The position numbers and the translations under genes are program-made. A DNA stretch of 7,879 nucleotides. It comes from Gemmatimonadota bacterium (lineage in GTDB: Bacteria > Gemmatimonadota > Gemmatimonadetes > Gemmatimonadales > GWC2-71-9). The stretch spans positions 1 through 7,879 of the forward strand of contig QHTP01000115.1 of the NCBI GenBank assembly GCA_003220855.1, written 5' to 3'. This document shows, one piece after another, positions 1-6,080 of this stretch (its first letter is position 1; each line of letters starts with the position of its first letter). The notes beneath the pieces were generated by a model. It had not been told where the DNA came from. It saw only the letters and a program-made list of their open reading frames with translations, and ran no database searches.

Positions 1-1000
1 CGGGTTTGACCGCCGTTCCGGAGGGGAGGTTCTCCGTCGCCGGGATGAGGCCGACGACGTTGAGCTTGGGCTTGAGCTTCCCCAGGGCCTCGAACGTGCC
101 GAGGACGGCCGCCGCGCCGGACATGTCGAACTTCATGTCCTCCATGTTCTGCGCCGGCTTGATCGAGATGCCGCCCGAGTCGAAGGTGACGCCCTTGCCC
201 ACCAGCGCCACGGGGGCGTCCGCCGCGGCCGCGCCGCGGTGCTCGAGCACGATGAACCGCGGCTCCTGTTGGCTGCCCTGCGCCACCGCCAGCAGCGCGC
301 CCATGTTCTCCTCCCGCATCTGGGCCCGGTCGAGCACCGTACAGGTGAAGCCGTACTGGTCGGCGAGCTGCTTGGCCCGGTCGGCCAGGTAGCTCGGCGT
401 GCACACGTTGCCGGGGAGCATCTGCAGGTAACGCGTCAGGAAATGCCCGGCGGCGAGCGCTTCACCCAGCCGCTCGCCGGCACCGACGGCGTTGGCGTCT
501 TTCGCGTCGCATGCGACGGCGACCGCCTCGACCTCGGCCTTCGGCTCGTCGGGCGCGGCCTTGAGCTCGGTGAAGGCCCACGCGCCCTGCGCCGCCCCCT
601 CCACCACGACCTGACCCACGTCGGCGGCGGCGATGCCGTTGCGCGCCTCGGGCGCGAGCGCGAACGTGAAATGCGTCGCGCCCAGGGCCCGCGCGCGCTT
701 CGCGGCGACCGCGGCAGCCCGTCGCACGCTGGTGCGCGTCACGTCTCCCGGTTTTCCCAATCCGACCAGCAGCACGCGCTGGGGCTTGGCGCCGCTGGGG
801 TAGAGGAGCGCTGTTTCATCACGCTTCCCCTTGAAGTCACCGCTCGTGATCGCGCGCGCCACGACGCCGCCTGCCGCGCGGTCCAGCTCCGCGAGCGACG
901 GGGGGGGGACCGCGCCGCCCTGCGCCAGAGCGACGGCGAGCAGCGGTGTCTCGACTTGGGCGAGCGGTGTCGTGAGGGTCGTCCCGGTCATCTTAGACAT
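1..1000 (-). CDS. pepA: Leucyl aminopeptidase (M17 family), 3' end cut by the window edge
   Basis: Cytosolic M17 aminopeptidases are two-metal enzymes that remove N-terminal residues from peptides in protein and peptide turnover. The minus frame is open from an ATG at 1000 to the left edge, giving about 333 of the usual 480-500 residues. The C-terminal catalytic domain begins near residue 263 and shows GKGVTFDSGG followed by ISIKP and MKFDMSGAA. Lys269, Asp274, Lys281 and Asp292 fall within one residue of E. coli PepA Lys270, Asp275, Lys282 and Asp293. The NTDAEGR motif with the remaining metal ligands would lie beyond the edge. The start overlaps the 3' end of icd by 8 bp, so the two are probably co-transcribed and translationally coupled. 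A second in-frame ATG at 991 is a possible alternative start, and neither has a strong ribosome binding site. The Pro-rich spot at residues 32-34 is encoded by a nine-base homopolymer. Family assignment is secure; the exact start is less so. Confidence 0.93.
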   Translation of the reverse strand, partial: MSKMTGTTLTTPLAQVETPLLAVALAQGGAVPPPSLAELDRAAGGVVARAITSGDFKGKRDETALLYPSGAKPQRVLLVGLGKPGDVTRTSVRRAAAVAAKRARALGATHFTFALAPEARNGIAAADVGQVVVEGAAQGAWAFTELKAAPDEPKAEVEAVAVACDAKDANAVGAGERLGEALAAGHFLTRYLQMLPGNVCTPSYLADRAKQLADQYGFTCTVLDRAQMREENMGALLAVAQGSQQEPRFIVLEHRGAAAADAPVALVGKGVTFDSGGISIKPAQNMEDMKFDMSGAAAVLGTFEALGKLKPKLNVVGLIPATENLPSGTAVKP

Positions 1001-2195
1001 GCTCGATTATGCCTGCGGCGAATTGCGAGGTCGAGACCTCCGTGGCGCCGGCCATCTGACGGGCGAGATCGTACGTGACGCGGCGCGACCGGATCGCGCC
1101 GCCCAGCCCCCGCACGATCGCCTCCGCCACGTCGGTCCAGCCGAGCTCCTCGAACATCATGGCCCCGGACAGGATCACGCTCCCGGGGTTCACCTTGTCC
1201 AGCCCGGCGTACTTGGGCGCCGTGCCGTGGGTCGCCTCGAAGACCGCGTAGCCGTCGCCGACGTTGCCGCCGGGGGCGAGCCCCAGGCCGCCGACCTGTG
1301 CGGCCGCCGCGTCGGACAGCAGGTCGCCGTTCAGGTTGGGTGCCGCGATCACCGAGTACTCGTCGGGGCGGAGCACCAGCTGGGCGAACATGGCGTCGGT
1401 GATGCGGTCTTTCATGATCACCTTTCCGTTTTCCGCTTTCCCCTTTCCCGTTTCGTCCTCGGTGATCGTCTTGTCCCCGAAGCGCTCTTTCGCGACCTCG
1501 TACCCCCACTCCCGGAACCCGCCTTCGGTGAACTTCATGATGTTGCCCTTGTGCACCAGCGTCACCGAGCGGCGGCCGGCGCGCAGCGCGTACTGGATGG
1601 CCTTCACCACCAGGCGCTGCGAGCCGAACTTCGACATCGGCTTGATGCCGATGGCGCTGCCGGGCCGGATCTTGGCGCCGAACCGCTCCGCCAGAAAGCC
1701 GATCAGGGCGTCGGCTTCCCCACTGCCCGCGCGGTACTCCACGCCGGAGTACACGTCCTCGATGTTCTCCCGGAAGATCACGACGTCGAGACGCTGCGGC
1801 TCACGCATCGGGCTGGGGACGCCCTCGAAGTAGCGCACCGGGCGGATGCAGGCATACAGGTCGAGCAGCTGGCGCAGGGTCACGTTGAGGGACCGGATCC
1901 CGCCGCCCACCGGGGTCGTGAGCGGGCCCTTGATGGCGACGCGGTGCGCCCGGATGCTGTCGAGCGTGGCGTCGGGCAGCCAGCTTCCCGTTTGCTTGAA
2001 GGCCTTTTCACCGGCGAGCACTTCCAGCCACTCGACGCGACGCTTGCCGCGGGCGGCCTTGTCGACCGCTGCGTCGAACACGCGGCGCGCCGCGCGCCAG
2101 ATGTCGGGTCCCGTGCCGTCTCCCTCGATGAACGGAATGATGGGGTGGTCCGGCACCACCCAGCGTCCATCCCGGAAGTCGATCCGCTCGCCCAT
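993..2195 (-). CDS. icd: NADP-dependent isocitrate dehydrogenase
   Basis: This TCA-cycle enzyme oxidatively decarboxylates isocitrate to 2-oxoglutarate. The 400-residue protein aligns by eye along the whole length of E. coli Icd (416 residues). Substrate residues are present: Ser102, Asn104 and Arg108 in IRSLNVTLRQ, Arg118 in CIRPVRY, Arg142 in FRENIED, Tyr149, Lys216 in LVHKGNIMKF, and metal ligands Asp267, Asp291 and Asp295. Lys328 and Tyr329 in HGTAPKYAG, with Tyr375 and Arg379, match the residues that select NADP over NAD. Ser102 is the counterpart of the AceK phosphorylation site, so regulation by phosphorylation is possible if the host has AceK. A GAGGAG ribosome binding site lies 9 nt before the ATG (plus-strand 2205-2210). 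The loop near residues 248-259, variable in the family, is encoded by a purine-rich repetitive tract. The last codons overlap the pepA start. Confidence 0.96.
   Translation of the reverse strand: MGERIDFRDGRWVVPDHPIIPFIEGDGTGPDIWRAARRVFDAAVDKAARGKRRVEWLEVLAGEKAFKQTGSWLPDATLDSIRAHRVAIKGPLTTPVGGGIRSLNVTLRQLLDLYACIRPVRYFEGVPSPMREPQRLDVVIFRENIEDVYSGVEYRAGSGEADALIGFLAERFGAKIRPGSAIGIKPMSKFGSQRLVVKAIQYALRAGRRSVTLVHKGNIMKFTEGGFREWGYEVAKERFGDKTITEDETGKGKAENGKVIMKDRITDAMFAQLVLRPDEYSVIAAPNLNGDLLSDAAAAQVGGLGLAPGGNVGDGYAVFEATHGTAPKYAGLDKVNPGSVILSGAMMFEELGWTDVAEAIVRGLGGAIRSRRVTYDLARQMAGATEVSTSQFAAGIIEHV
1421..1453. repeat. Polypyrimidine T3C3-4 tract inside icd
   Basis: The plus strand is almost pure pyrimidine, built from runs of TTT and CCC/CCCC broken by single G bases. 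On the icd coding strand it reads as a GGGAAAGGGGAAA-type tract encoding a Gly/Lys/Glu-rich loop at about residues 248-258. It shares the 12-mer TTCCCCTTTCCC, on the same strand, with the tract at 2587-2619. Confidence 0.6.
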
Positions 2196-2271
2196 CGTAC
2201 GACGCTCCTCGAGGGAATATCCGGTGTCTGTCAGCGGTAAGGTGGGTGGAGTCTACACGCCCCCGCCAGGG

Positions 2272-2301
2272 TTGCGCCAGGCGAAACGACCACCGTACAC
2301 T
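2272..2301 (+). promoter_or_regulatory. Candidate sigma-70-like promoter giving a leaderless mRNA
   Basis: A -35-like TTGCGC (2272-2277) and a -10-like TACACT (2296-2301, 4 of 6 consensus matches) are separated by 18 bp. Transcription starting about 7 nt after the -10 box would begin at about 2308, at or next to the ATG at 2309. That ATG has only a GAGG 2 nt upstream, too close for normal Shine-Dalgarno use, which fits leaderless initiation. The -35 match is weak and the call rests on placement. Confidence 0.35.
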
Positions 2302-2308
2302 TGAGGCG

Positions 2309-2650
2309 ATGCGCAGCGCTCCGAGATCGATACTCTTCACGCTCGCGGCTGCCTGCTGGCTCGCCGGGGGCCCGGGCGGCGGGACCGTCCGGGAATGGCT
2401 CGTGTGCCGCCATCATGCCGCGCACCACATGGCGGGCGGGCACGCGACCGCTCCGTCGGGCGGTCCCTGCTTCTGCGACCAAATGACCGGTGGGCTCGAT
2501 CTCGCGGTTTCGACGGCGGTGCCGACCCCGCTGGGCTACGACGTGGTAATCCTGCCACCGGTCGCCGAACCGTCGCGCGTGGTCGCATTCCCCATTCCCC
2601 TTTCCCCGTCTTTCCCCCCGACTCCACCGCCTCCGAACGCGCTCGGCTGA
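2309..2650 (+). CDS. Small secreted His/Cys-rich protein, possible metal binder
   Basis: I do not recognise a named family for this 113-residue protein. It has an Arg-containing N-terminus and a hydrophobic stretch at residues 8-20, so it is probably exported by Sec. The next segment is dense in potential metal ligands: Cys33, His35, His36, His39, His40, Met41, His45, Cys54, Cys56 and Met59, in the context CRHHAAHHMAGGH then CFC. The rest is rich in Pro and hydrophobic residues, and its tail (about residues 93-104) is encoded by a polypyrimidine tract. The ATG at 2309 is preferred over an upstream in-frame GTG at 2246 because the signal-peptide-like segment starts directly after it. It is the first gene of the envelope cluster, 39 bp before the barrel gene. 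Copper or zinc binding is inferred from composition only. Confidence 0.62.
   Translation: MRSAPRSILFTLAAACWLAGGPGGGTVREWLVCRHHAAHHMAGGHATAPSGGPCFCDQMTGGLDLAVSTAVPTPLGYDVVILPPVAEPSRVVAFPIPLSPSFPPTPPPPNALG
2587..2619. repeat. Polypyrimidine T2-3C4 tract at the 3' end of the small secreted gene
   Basis: About 33 nt of nearly pure pyrimidine on the plus strand, made of successive TTCCCC/TTTCCCC units. It encodes the Pro/Phe/Ser-rich tail of the His/Cys-rich protein. It shares TTCCCCTTTCCC with the tract at 1421-1453, in an unrelated gene read from the other strand. Confidence 0.6.
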
Positions 2651-2689
2651 CCTGATCCGTTAGCCACCTACAATCCGGAGGACACACGT

Positions 2690-3742
2690 ATGCGCAGAGC
2701 GCCGTGGTGCGCCCTGTTGTGCTGCGTTGCGGCATCGGCCGCGGCGCAGGAGCGCGCGGTGACGTTCGAGGAGCCGCAGCCAGTCAGCGTGAGCGGCTTC
2801 GCCGTCGGTCGGGCCGATTACGATCGGCTGGCGCGCAGCAACAGCTTCACGGCCGGCAAGATCGGGGTCAGTCTGTTCAAACCCGTGGGCGATGTCTACC
2901 TGTTCGCCCAGTTGACGACGGCCCTCGACGGCACGGAGACCTCGACCGAGATCGACAACCTGCTGGTCAGCTGGACTCCGCAGAAGGCGAACCAGTGGAC
3001 GCTGGCGTTCGGACGGTTCGACGCCCCGATCGGCTTCGAGCGCGACGACGAGCCGCTCAACTTGATCGCCACCAATTCGTTCAACTTCACCTTTGCTCGA
3101 CCGGGCAAGCTGACCGGTGTGCAGCTGCACTACACCGTCTCACCGCGCGCGGAGGTCTGGGCTGTCGCGGCCAATGGATGGGACGTCGCGGTGGACAACA
3201 ATCGGGGCAAGACCGCGCTGCTGCGCGCGCAGGTCATCCCGATCCCCTGGGTGACGGTCGGGGTCACGGGCGTCTACGGACCGGAGCGCGATTCCACGGA
3301 TGCCCAGCAGCGATCGCTCCTCTCGGGCGACCTGACGATCGACCGGGGACGCCTCATCCTCGGCGCGGAGGTGAACCTCGGTCGCGAGCAGGCGAGCGGC
3401 GGCACCCCGACGTGGCGCGGCGCCGCCGTCACCGCGTTCGTACGGGTCACCAGAACCTTGGGCTTGAGCGCGCGCTACGATCAAATGGAAGACGGCGACG
3501 GGCTGCTCACCGGCACGCCGCAGACCCTGCGGTCCGTGACGCTGGGACCGATGTGGTACTTCAACACGGCCCGCGAGGGGGTCTTCAGCAACATCGAGCA
3601 CACCCGCTTTCACCTGCCGCAACTCGCGCTGCGCGCGGCCGTCCGGGCCGATTGGTCGTCGCGGCCGTTCTTTGCCGATGCCGCCGGGGCACTGCAGGGC
3701 TCGGACACGAAAGCCGTAGTGGAGCTGGTGTACGTCTTCTAG
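2690..3742 (+). CDS. Outer-membrane beta-barrel porin, BBP2/OmpL-like
   Basis: The 350-residue protein has a Sec signal peptide (residues 1-19, cleavage expected at ASAAA/Q) followed by alternating amphipathic strands typical of a barrel. It ends in VELVYVF, with the terminal Phe used by the BAM machinery. The order of recognisable segments resembles the putative beta-barrel porin-2 family: an early glycine-rich strand around GFAVGRADY, the LAFGRFDAPIGFERDDEP strand and turn near residues 105-122, an NFTFARPGKLTGVQLHY segment, then AANGWD. It should form a diffusion channel or specific pore in the outer membrane; the substrate cannot be read. A strong GGAGGA lies 7 nt before the ATG (2677-2682). 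The downstream gene starts 13 nt after the stop, so an operon is likely. The barrel call is firm, the BBP2 assignment moderate. Confidence 0.82.
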   Translation: MRRAPWCALLCCVAASAAAQERAVTFEEPQPVSVSGFAVGRADYDRLARSNSFTAGKIGVSLFKPVGDVYLFAQLTTALDGTETSTEIDNLLVSWTPQKANQWTLAFGRFDAPIGFERDDEPLNLIATNSFNFTFARPGKLTGVQLHYTVSPRAEVWAVAANGWDVAVDNNRGKTALLRAQVIPIPWVTVGVTGVYGPERDSTDAQQRSLLSGDLTIDRGRLILGAEVNLGREQASGGTPTWRGAAVTAFVRVTRTLGLSARYDQMEDGDGLLTGTPQTLRSVTLGPMWYFNTAREGVFSNIEHTRFHLPQLALRAAVRADWSSRPFFADAAGALQGSDTKAVVELVYVF

Positions 3743-3755
3743 TGGAGGAAGCGTC

Positions 3756-3989
3756 ATGCTGTACGACCTGGGACGCGCCGACCTTCGCATCAAGTGGCTG
3801 GTCACGTGTCTGCTCGCCACCCTCGGCGTCTCGTACGTGTTCGGGGCGCTGATGGTCTCGCTATATGCGGGGTTCACGCCCGAGCGCGTGGCGGCGACTT
3901 ATGGAGGACGCGCGATGTCGATGTCGATGCCGCCCGAAACGACCATGGTGATGGGGCGGGGCTCTCGCTCTCTCAGGGCTGGGCGGTGA
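3756..3989 (+). CDS. N-terminal part of a split Met-rich inner-membrane protein
   Basis: This 77-residue frame starts at ATG 3756 behind GGAGGA (3744-3749, spacing 6). It opens with a short Arg/Lys-containing stretch, then one strong membrane helix at about residues 14-38. A Met-rich segment follows (MSMSMPPETTMVM, residues 54-66). After GGGGCGGGG (3953-3961) the frame becomes a low-complexity Arg/Ser tail, GRGSRSLRAGR, and stops at 3987-3989. The better-looking continuation is in the -1 frame: one extra G in either G run would give MVMGAGLSLSQGWAVTL and join it to the fragment at 3986-4177, making one 140-residue, three-helix protein. The cause may be a real frameshift mutation, an assembly error in a G run, or a truly split gene. 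The family is not recognised. The Met-rich loop could bind Cu(I), by inference only. Confidence 0.6.
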   Translation: MLYDLGRADLRIKWLVTCLLATLGVSYVFGALMVSLYAGFTPERVAATYGGRAMSMSMPPETTMVMGRGSRSLRAGR

Positions 3990-4177
3990 CCCTCATCACG
4001 CTGCTGTTCTCGGCTCCGTGGCTGGACTTCGCCGGGATGTGGCTCACCAAGTTCGTGTCGGGCCGCTTCGCGGCCGTCACCCTGATCGGAGGATGGGCCA
4101 TGGGCCTGGGCTATCTCGCCGTCACCGCTCTGGCTATCCACCAAATGTGGTTTCGTACGAGAGGAGTAGACCGATGA
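3986..4177 (+). CDS. C-terminal part of the split inner-membrane protein
   Basis: This frame holds two further membrane helices: about VTLITLLFSAPWLDFAGMW, then FAAVTLIGGWAMGLGYLAV. It ends TRGVDR with its TGA at 4175-4177 overlapping the next gene's ATG as ATGA. That coupling says this is the genuine 3' end of the upstream gene. A GTG at 3986 overlaps the stop of the first fragment as GTGA, so re-initiation could give a separate 63-residue protein. Otherwise this is the tail of a 140-residue protein interrupted near 3953-3961. There is no strong ribosome binding site in front of the GTG. Hydrophobicity, length and spacing support real coding sequence; whether it is made as a separate product is uncertain. 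Confidence 0.5.
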   Translation: MTLITLLFSAPWLDFAGMWLTKFVSGRFAAVTLIGGWAMGLGYLAVTALAIHQMWFRTRGVDR

Positions 4178-4731
4178 ACCTCCTGCTGCGCGGGGCGACG
4201 ATTGCCGCCGTCCTCCATATCACTCCCGCCGTGATCCTCGTGAAGCGGCCCGACGCCGTGCAGGCGCTCCTCCCTGGCGCCGACTCCTACCTCGCGCGCG
4301 AGGTGCACCTGAGCGATCCCGACGCGCACCGCCTCCACGAGCTCGTGGATTGGAGTCCGGACGACGGGGTGCTCACGTTCTACAGTGGCAAGGCGGGCAC
4401 GACCGGCGTGGGCGTCCTGGCGTTCGTCCGCGTCGATACGCCCCATGGCCCGATCGAGGTCGCGGTCGGGTTCACGCCGCAGGGCGCCGTGCGCGGCGTG
4501 ATCGTGACGAAGGCCACCGTCGAGATGAAGCCGTGGGTGCTCGAAGCGGTGGGCGCCGGTCTGGTCGAGAGCTATCGGGCGCTCAAGCCGGGCGACGTGC
4601 CCGCGGGCGCCGCATCCCTCGCCGGGCACGCGGGCAATCTTGCCGTGTACATCGCGGGAGAGGTGGACAAAGGGGTGGCCCGAGCGCTTGCGGCGTACGG
4701 GACATTCTATAATGCTCACGTGAGGGCGTGA
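4174..4731 (+). CDS. Exported FMN_bind-like protein
   Basis: This 185-residue protein starts at ATG 4174 behind GAGGAG (4161-4166, spacing 7) and overlaps the upstream stop by 4 nt. Residues 6-23 form a hydrophobic signal or anchor, so the rest is probably periplasmic. Residues 68-141 (FYSGKAG, VLAFVRVDTPHGPIEVAVGF, GAVRGVIVTKATVEMKPW) have the strand pattern and the 'future position' glycine/valine spacing of the FMN_bind fold found in RnfG/NqrC-type electron carriers. The usual SGATxTS motif, whose Thr carries covalent FMN, is not present; the nearest counterpart is AGAASLAGH at residues 144-152. It may therefore bind flavin non-covalently, bind another ligand, or only share the fold. With a barrel upstream and membrane helices adjacent, a role in envelope electron or metal transfer is possible. 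The domain call is moderate. Confidence 0.6.
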   Translation: MNLLLRGATIAAVLHITPAVILVKRPDAVQALLPGADSYLAREVHLSDPDAHRLHELVDWSPDDGVLTFYSGKAGTTGVGVLAFVRVDTPHGPIEVAVGFTPQGAVRGVIVTKATVEMKPWVLEAVGAGLVESYRALKPGDVPAGAASLAGHAGNLAVYIAGEVDKGVARALAAYGTFYNAHVRA

Positions 4732-4774
4732 AGGCGGCTCCGCGTGTAACGGTCCGCAACAACGGAGCGTGACA

Positions 4775-5236
4775 ATGCGTCTCCTGAGTATGCGTCACAC
4801 ACGATGGTCATTGCTGCTCGTCGCCTGCGCGCTCGGCGCGTGCGACGTCGGTCCGGGTGGACCCCTGGGTCTGGGCGGGAACGGCGGGATCGCGATCGGG
4901 GGCACCGGCGGCGGCAGCGGAGCGGACACGCTCGGCTTCGCGGTGCAGCCGAGCGGCGCGACCGCGGGCAACATCATCACGCCTGCTATTCAGGTCATCG
5001 TGCGGGACTCACTCGGCAACCCCGACACGAGCTTCACAGCGGCCATCACGATCACGATCGGTGTGAATCCGAGCGGCGGGACCCTGTCCGGGACGGCCAG
5101 CGTCGCGCCGGTGAACGGCATCGCGCAGTTCGGCGATCTCAGTATCGACAAGGCGGGGACGGGCTACGTGCTGCGCGCCAGCGCGACCGGGGCGGTCGGC
5201 GCGTCCTCCAACACGTTCGACATCCTCGCGCCGTAG
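4775..5236 (+). CDS. Ig-like domain lipoprotein
   Basis: This 153-residue protein has a hydrophobic N-terminus with two possible lipobox cysteines, LVAC (Cys18) and LGAC (Cys23); the second is followed by Asp. A Gly-rich linker covers about residues 26-49. Residues 53-151 form one bacterial Ig-like beta-sandwich repeat with recognisable landmarks: PAIQVIVRDSLGNPDTSFT, then NPSGGTLSGT, then VNGIAQFGDLSIDKAGTGY and SNTFDI. Such domains usually occur as arrays in large surface proteins, so a single-domain lipoprotein is short for the type. It is probably a surface or periplasmic structural or adhesive module. ATG 4775 is preferred over GTG 4769 because GGAG lies 7 nt before it (4764-4767). It begins 43 nt after the FMN_bind-like gene and may be the last gene of that operon. 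It converges on the minus-strand zinc-ribbon gene with an 11-nt gap. Confidence 0.75.
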   Translation: MRLLSMRHTRWSLLLVACALGACDVGPGGPLGLGGNGGIAIGGTGGGSGADTLGFAVQPSGATAGNIITPAIQVIVRDSLGNPDTSFTAAITITIGVNPSGGTLSGTASVAPVNGIAQFGDLSIDKAGTGYVLRASATGAVGASSNTFDILAP

Positions 5237-5247
5237 CGGTCTCCGGC

Positions 5248-5610
5248 TCAGCCCGCGGCGCGGCCGCGCTCGTTCCAGGCGATCTCGAAGAACCCATTGC
5301 AACGGTGGCACCGCATGCCCGCCGGTTCGCCCTCGAGGCGGGCCCGCTCGCGGCAACTGGGGCATACGGCGTAGCGCGGTCCCCACGAGTTGGGGAAGCG
5401 CGGCGAGTTCTTGGGGCTCGCCACGACCGACCAGCGCAGCGCGGGCGTCGGTGACAGCTGCAGATCGCCGCGGCGCACGCTGACCGGCTTGCCTCGCACG
5501 TCCAGGATCGCGTCGGCGGGGGTGAGCTTGAGGATGCGGTACCAGGCGCCCCGGCGCAGCGGAGACTTCACGTCCGCCTTGAGGCGGGCCCACTGGAACG
5601 CCGTCGGCAT
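5248..5610 (-). CDS. Zinc-ribbon protein of unknown function
   Basis: This 120-residue protein ends in a clear zinc ribbon: Cys83 and Cys86 (CPSC), a 14-residue spacer, then Cys101 and Cys104 (CHRC), followed by GFFEIAW. The four cysteines should hold one structural zinc ion, in a layout often used for nucleic-acid or protein contacts. The N-terminal half is basic and beta-rich (RRGAWYRILKLTPADAILDVRG and VSVRRGDLQL). It could be a small RNA- or DNA-associated module, but nothing identifies a target. Translation is probably coupled to the upstream gene: that gene's TAG at 5614-5612 is followed after one base by this ATG at 5610. Predicted soluble and cytosolic, with no signal peptide. The zinc site is confident; function is unknown. 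Confidence 0.75.
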   Translation of the reverse strand: MPTAFQWARLKADVKSPLRRGAWYRILKLTPADAILDVRGKPVSVRRGDLQLSPTPALRWSVVASPKNSPRFPNSWGPRYAVCPSCRERARLEGEPAGMRCHRCNGFFEIAWNERGRAAG

Positions 5611-5611
5611 C

Positions 5612-6028
5612 CTACTCGACGCGCTCGACGGCCTCGCTCCGCAAGCCCGGCCACGTGGCGCAGGCCTGCACCCAGGCGCGCTTGGCGAGGTAGCCGAGCC
5701 GACCGGCGTTGTCCTGCTTCAGCCAGGCGATTGTTTGGGAAGGGGATTCGAGGGCGGCAACCCGGTGATCCTCGGCGAGCCCGGCGCCCTCGCGCAGGTG
5801 CCACTGGCACACATGCGCCACCAGCCGCTTCCCGACCGTGAGATAGATATCGACGTCCACGCCACTGGTGGCGGCGGCTGCGCCCTTACGCCCCGCCGCG
5901 TGACCCAAGCACCACCCCTCGAACGACAGGTCCCGATCCCCATTGCGGGGGATGCGGACCTCGCGCGGTGCGCCGAGCAGCTGTTCGGCGGCGCGCGAGG
6001 GGAACGTGTACGGCCAGGACGCGGTCAT
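5612..6028 (-). CDS. Conserved-looking hypothetical protein with two CxxH motifs
   Basis: I do not recognise this 138-residue protein. It has no signal peptide or membrane helix. Two Cys-x2-His motifs stand out, WCLGH (Cys40, His43) and VCQWH (Cys74, His77), separated by a short Ala/Gly-rich stretch and a beta-like VDVDIYLTVGKRLVAHV. They could make a C2H2 metal site. The C-terminal third looks helical and carries three tryptophans (Trp102, Trp119, Trp126). A GAGGA lies 9 nt before the ATG (plus-strand 6038-6042). It sits between the sigma-like gene (52-nt gap) and the zinc-ribbon gene (1-nt gap), so the three are probably one operon. Coding status is supported by the ribosome binding site and the tight junction; function is unknown. 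Confidence 0.62.
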   Translation of the reverse strand: MTASWPYTFPSRAAEQLLGAPREVRIPRNGDRDLSFEGWCLGHAAGRKGAAAATSGVDVDIYLTVGKRLVAHVCQWHLREGAGLAEDHRVAALESPSQTIAWLKQDNAGRLGYLAKRAWVQACATWPGLRSEAVERVE

Positions 6029-6080
6029 CGGGACGCGTCCTCAAGATACCGCGTCCCCGACCAAGCTGACAGCCTGCGAT

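Noticed and set aside
239..1078. Plus-strand open frame of 279 residues over pepA
   Set aside because: Antisense to the M17 aminopeptidase, Arg/His-rich, with no recognisable domain.
831..2240. Long plus-strand open frame across icd and the pepA start
   Set aside because: It is antisense to two securely identified enzymes and gives a His/Arg/Asp-rich, low-complexity protein typical of shadow frames in GC-rich DNA.
2690..2750. Porin N-terminus as a lipoprotein signal (double Cys at residues 11-12)
   Set aside because: The cysteines lie inside the hydrophobic core, and a standard signal peptidase I site (ASAAA/Q) follows.
2704..3852. Alternative plus frame of 382 residues over the porin gene
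   Set aside because: Shadow frame, Arg/Gly-rich with no signal peptide, whereas the other frame gives a complete barrel with signal peptide and C-terminal Phe.
3951..3961. Programmed -1 frameshift site in ATGGGGCGGGG
   Set aside because: Only the P-site GGG could re-pair after a -1 slip; the A-site CGG would face GCG. It is therefore not a standard X-XXY-YYZ heptamer, and an indel or split gene is simpler.
5258..5269. Perfect 12-bp palindrome GCGCGGCCGCGC near the convergent gene ends
   Set aside because: It has no loop and no T-run and lies within the 3' coding end of the zinc-ribbon gene. It is expected in GC-rich sequence and not supported as a terminator.
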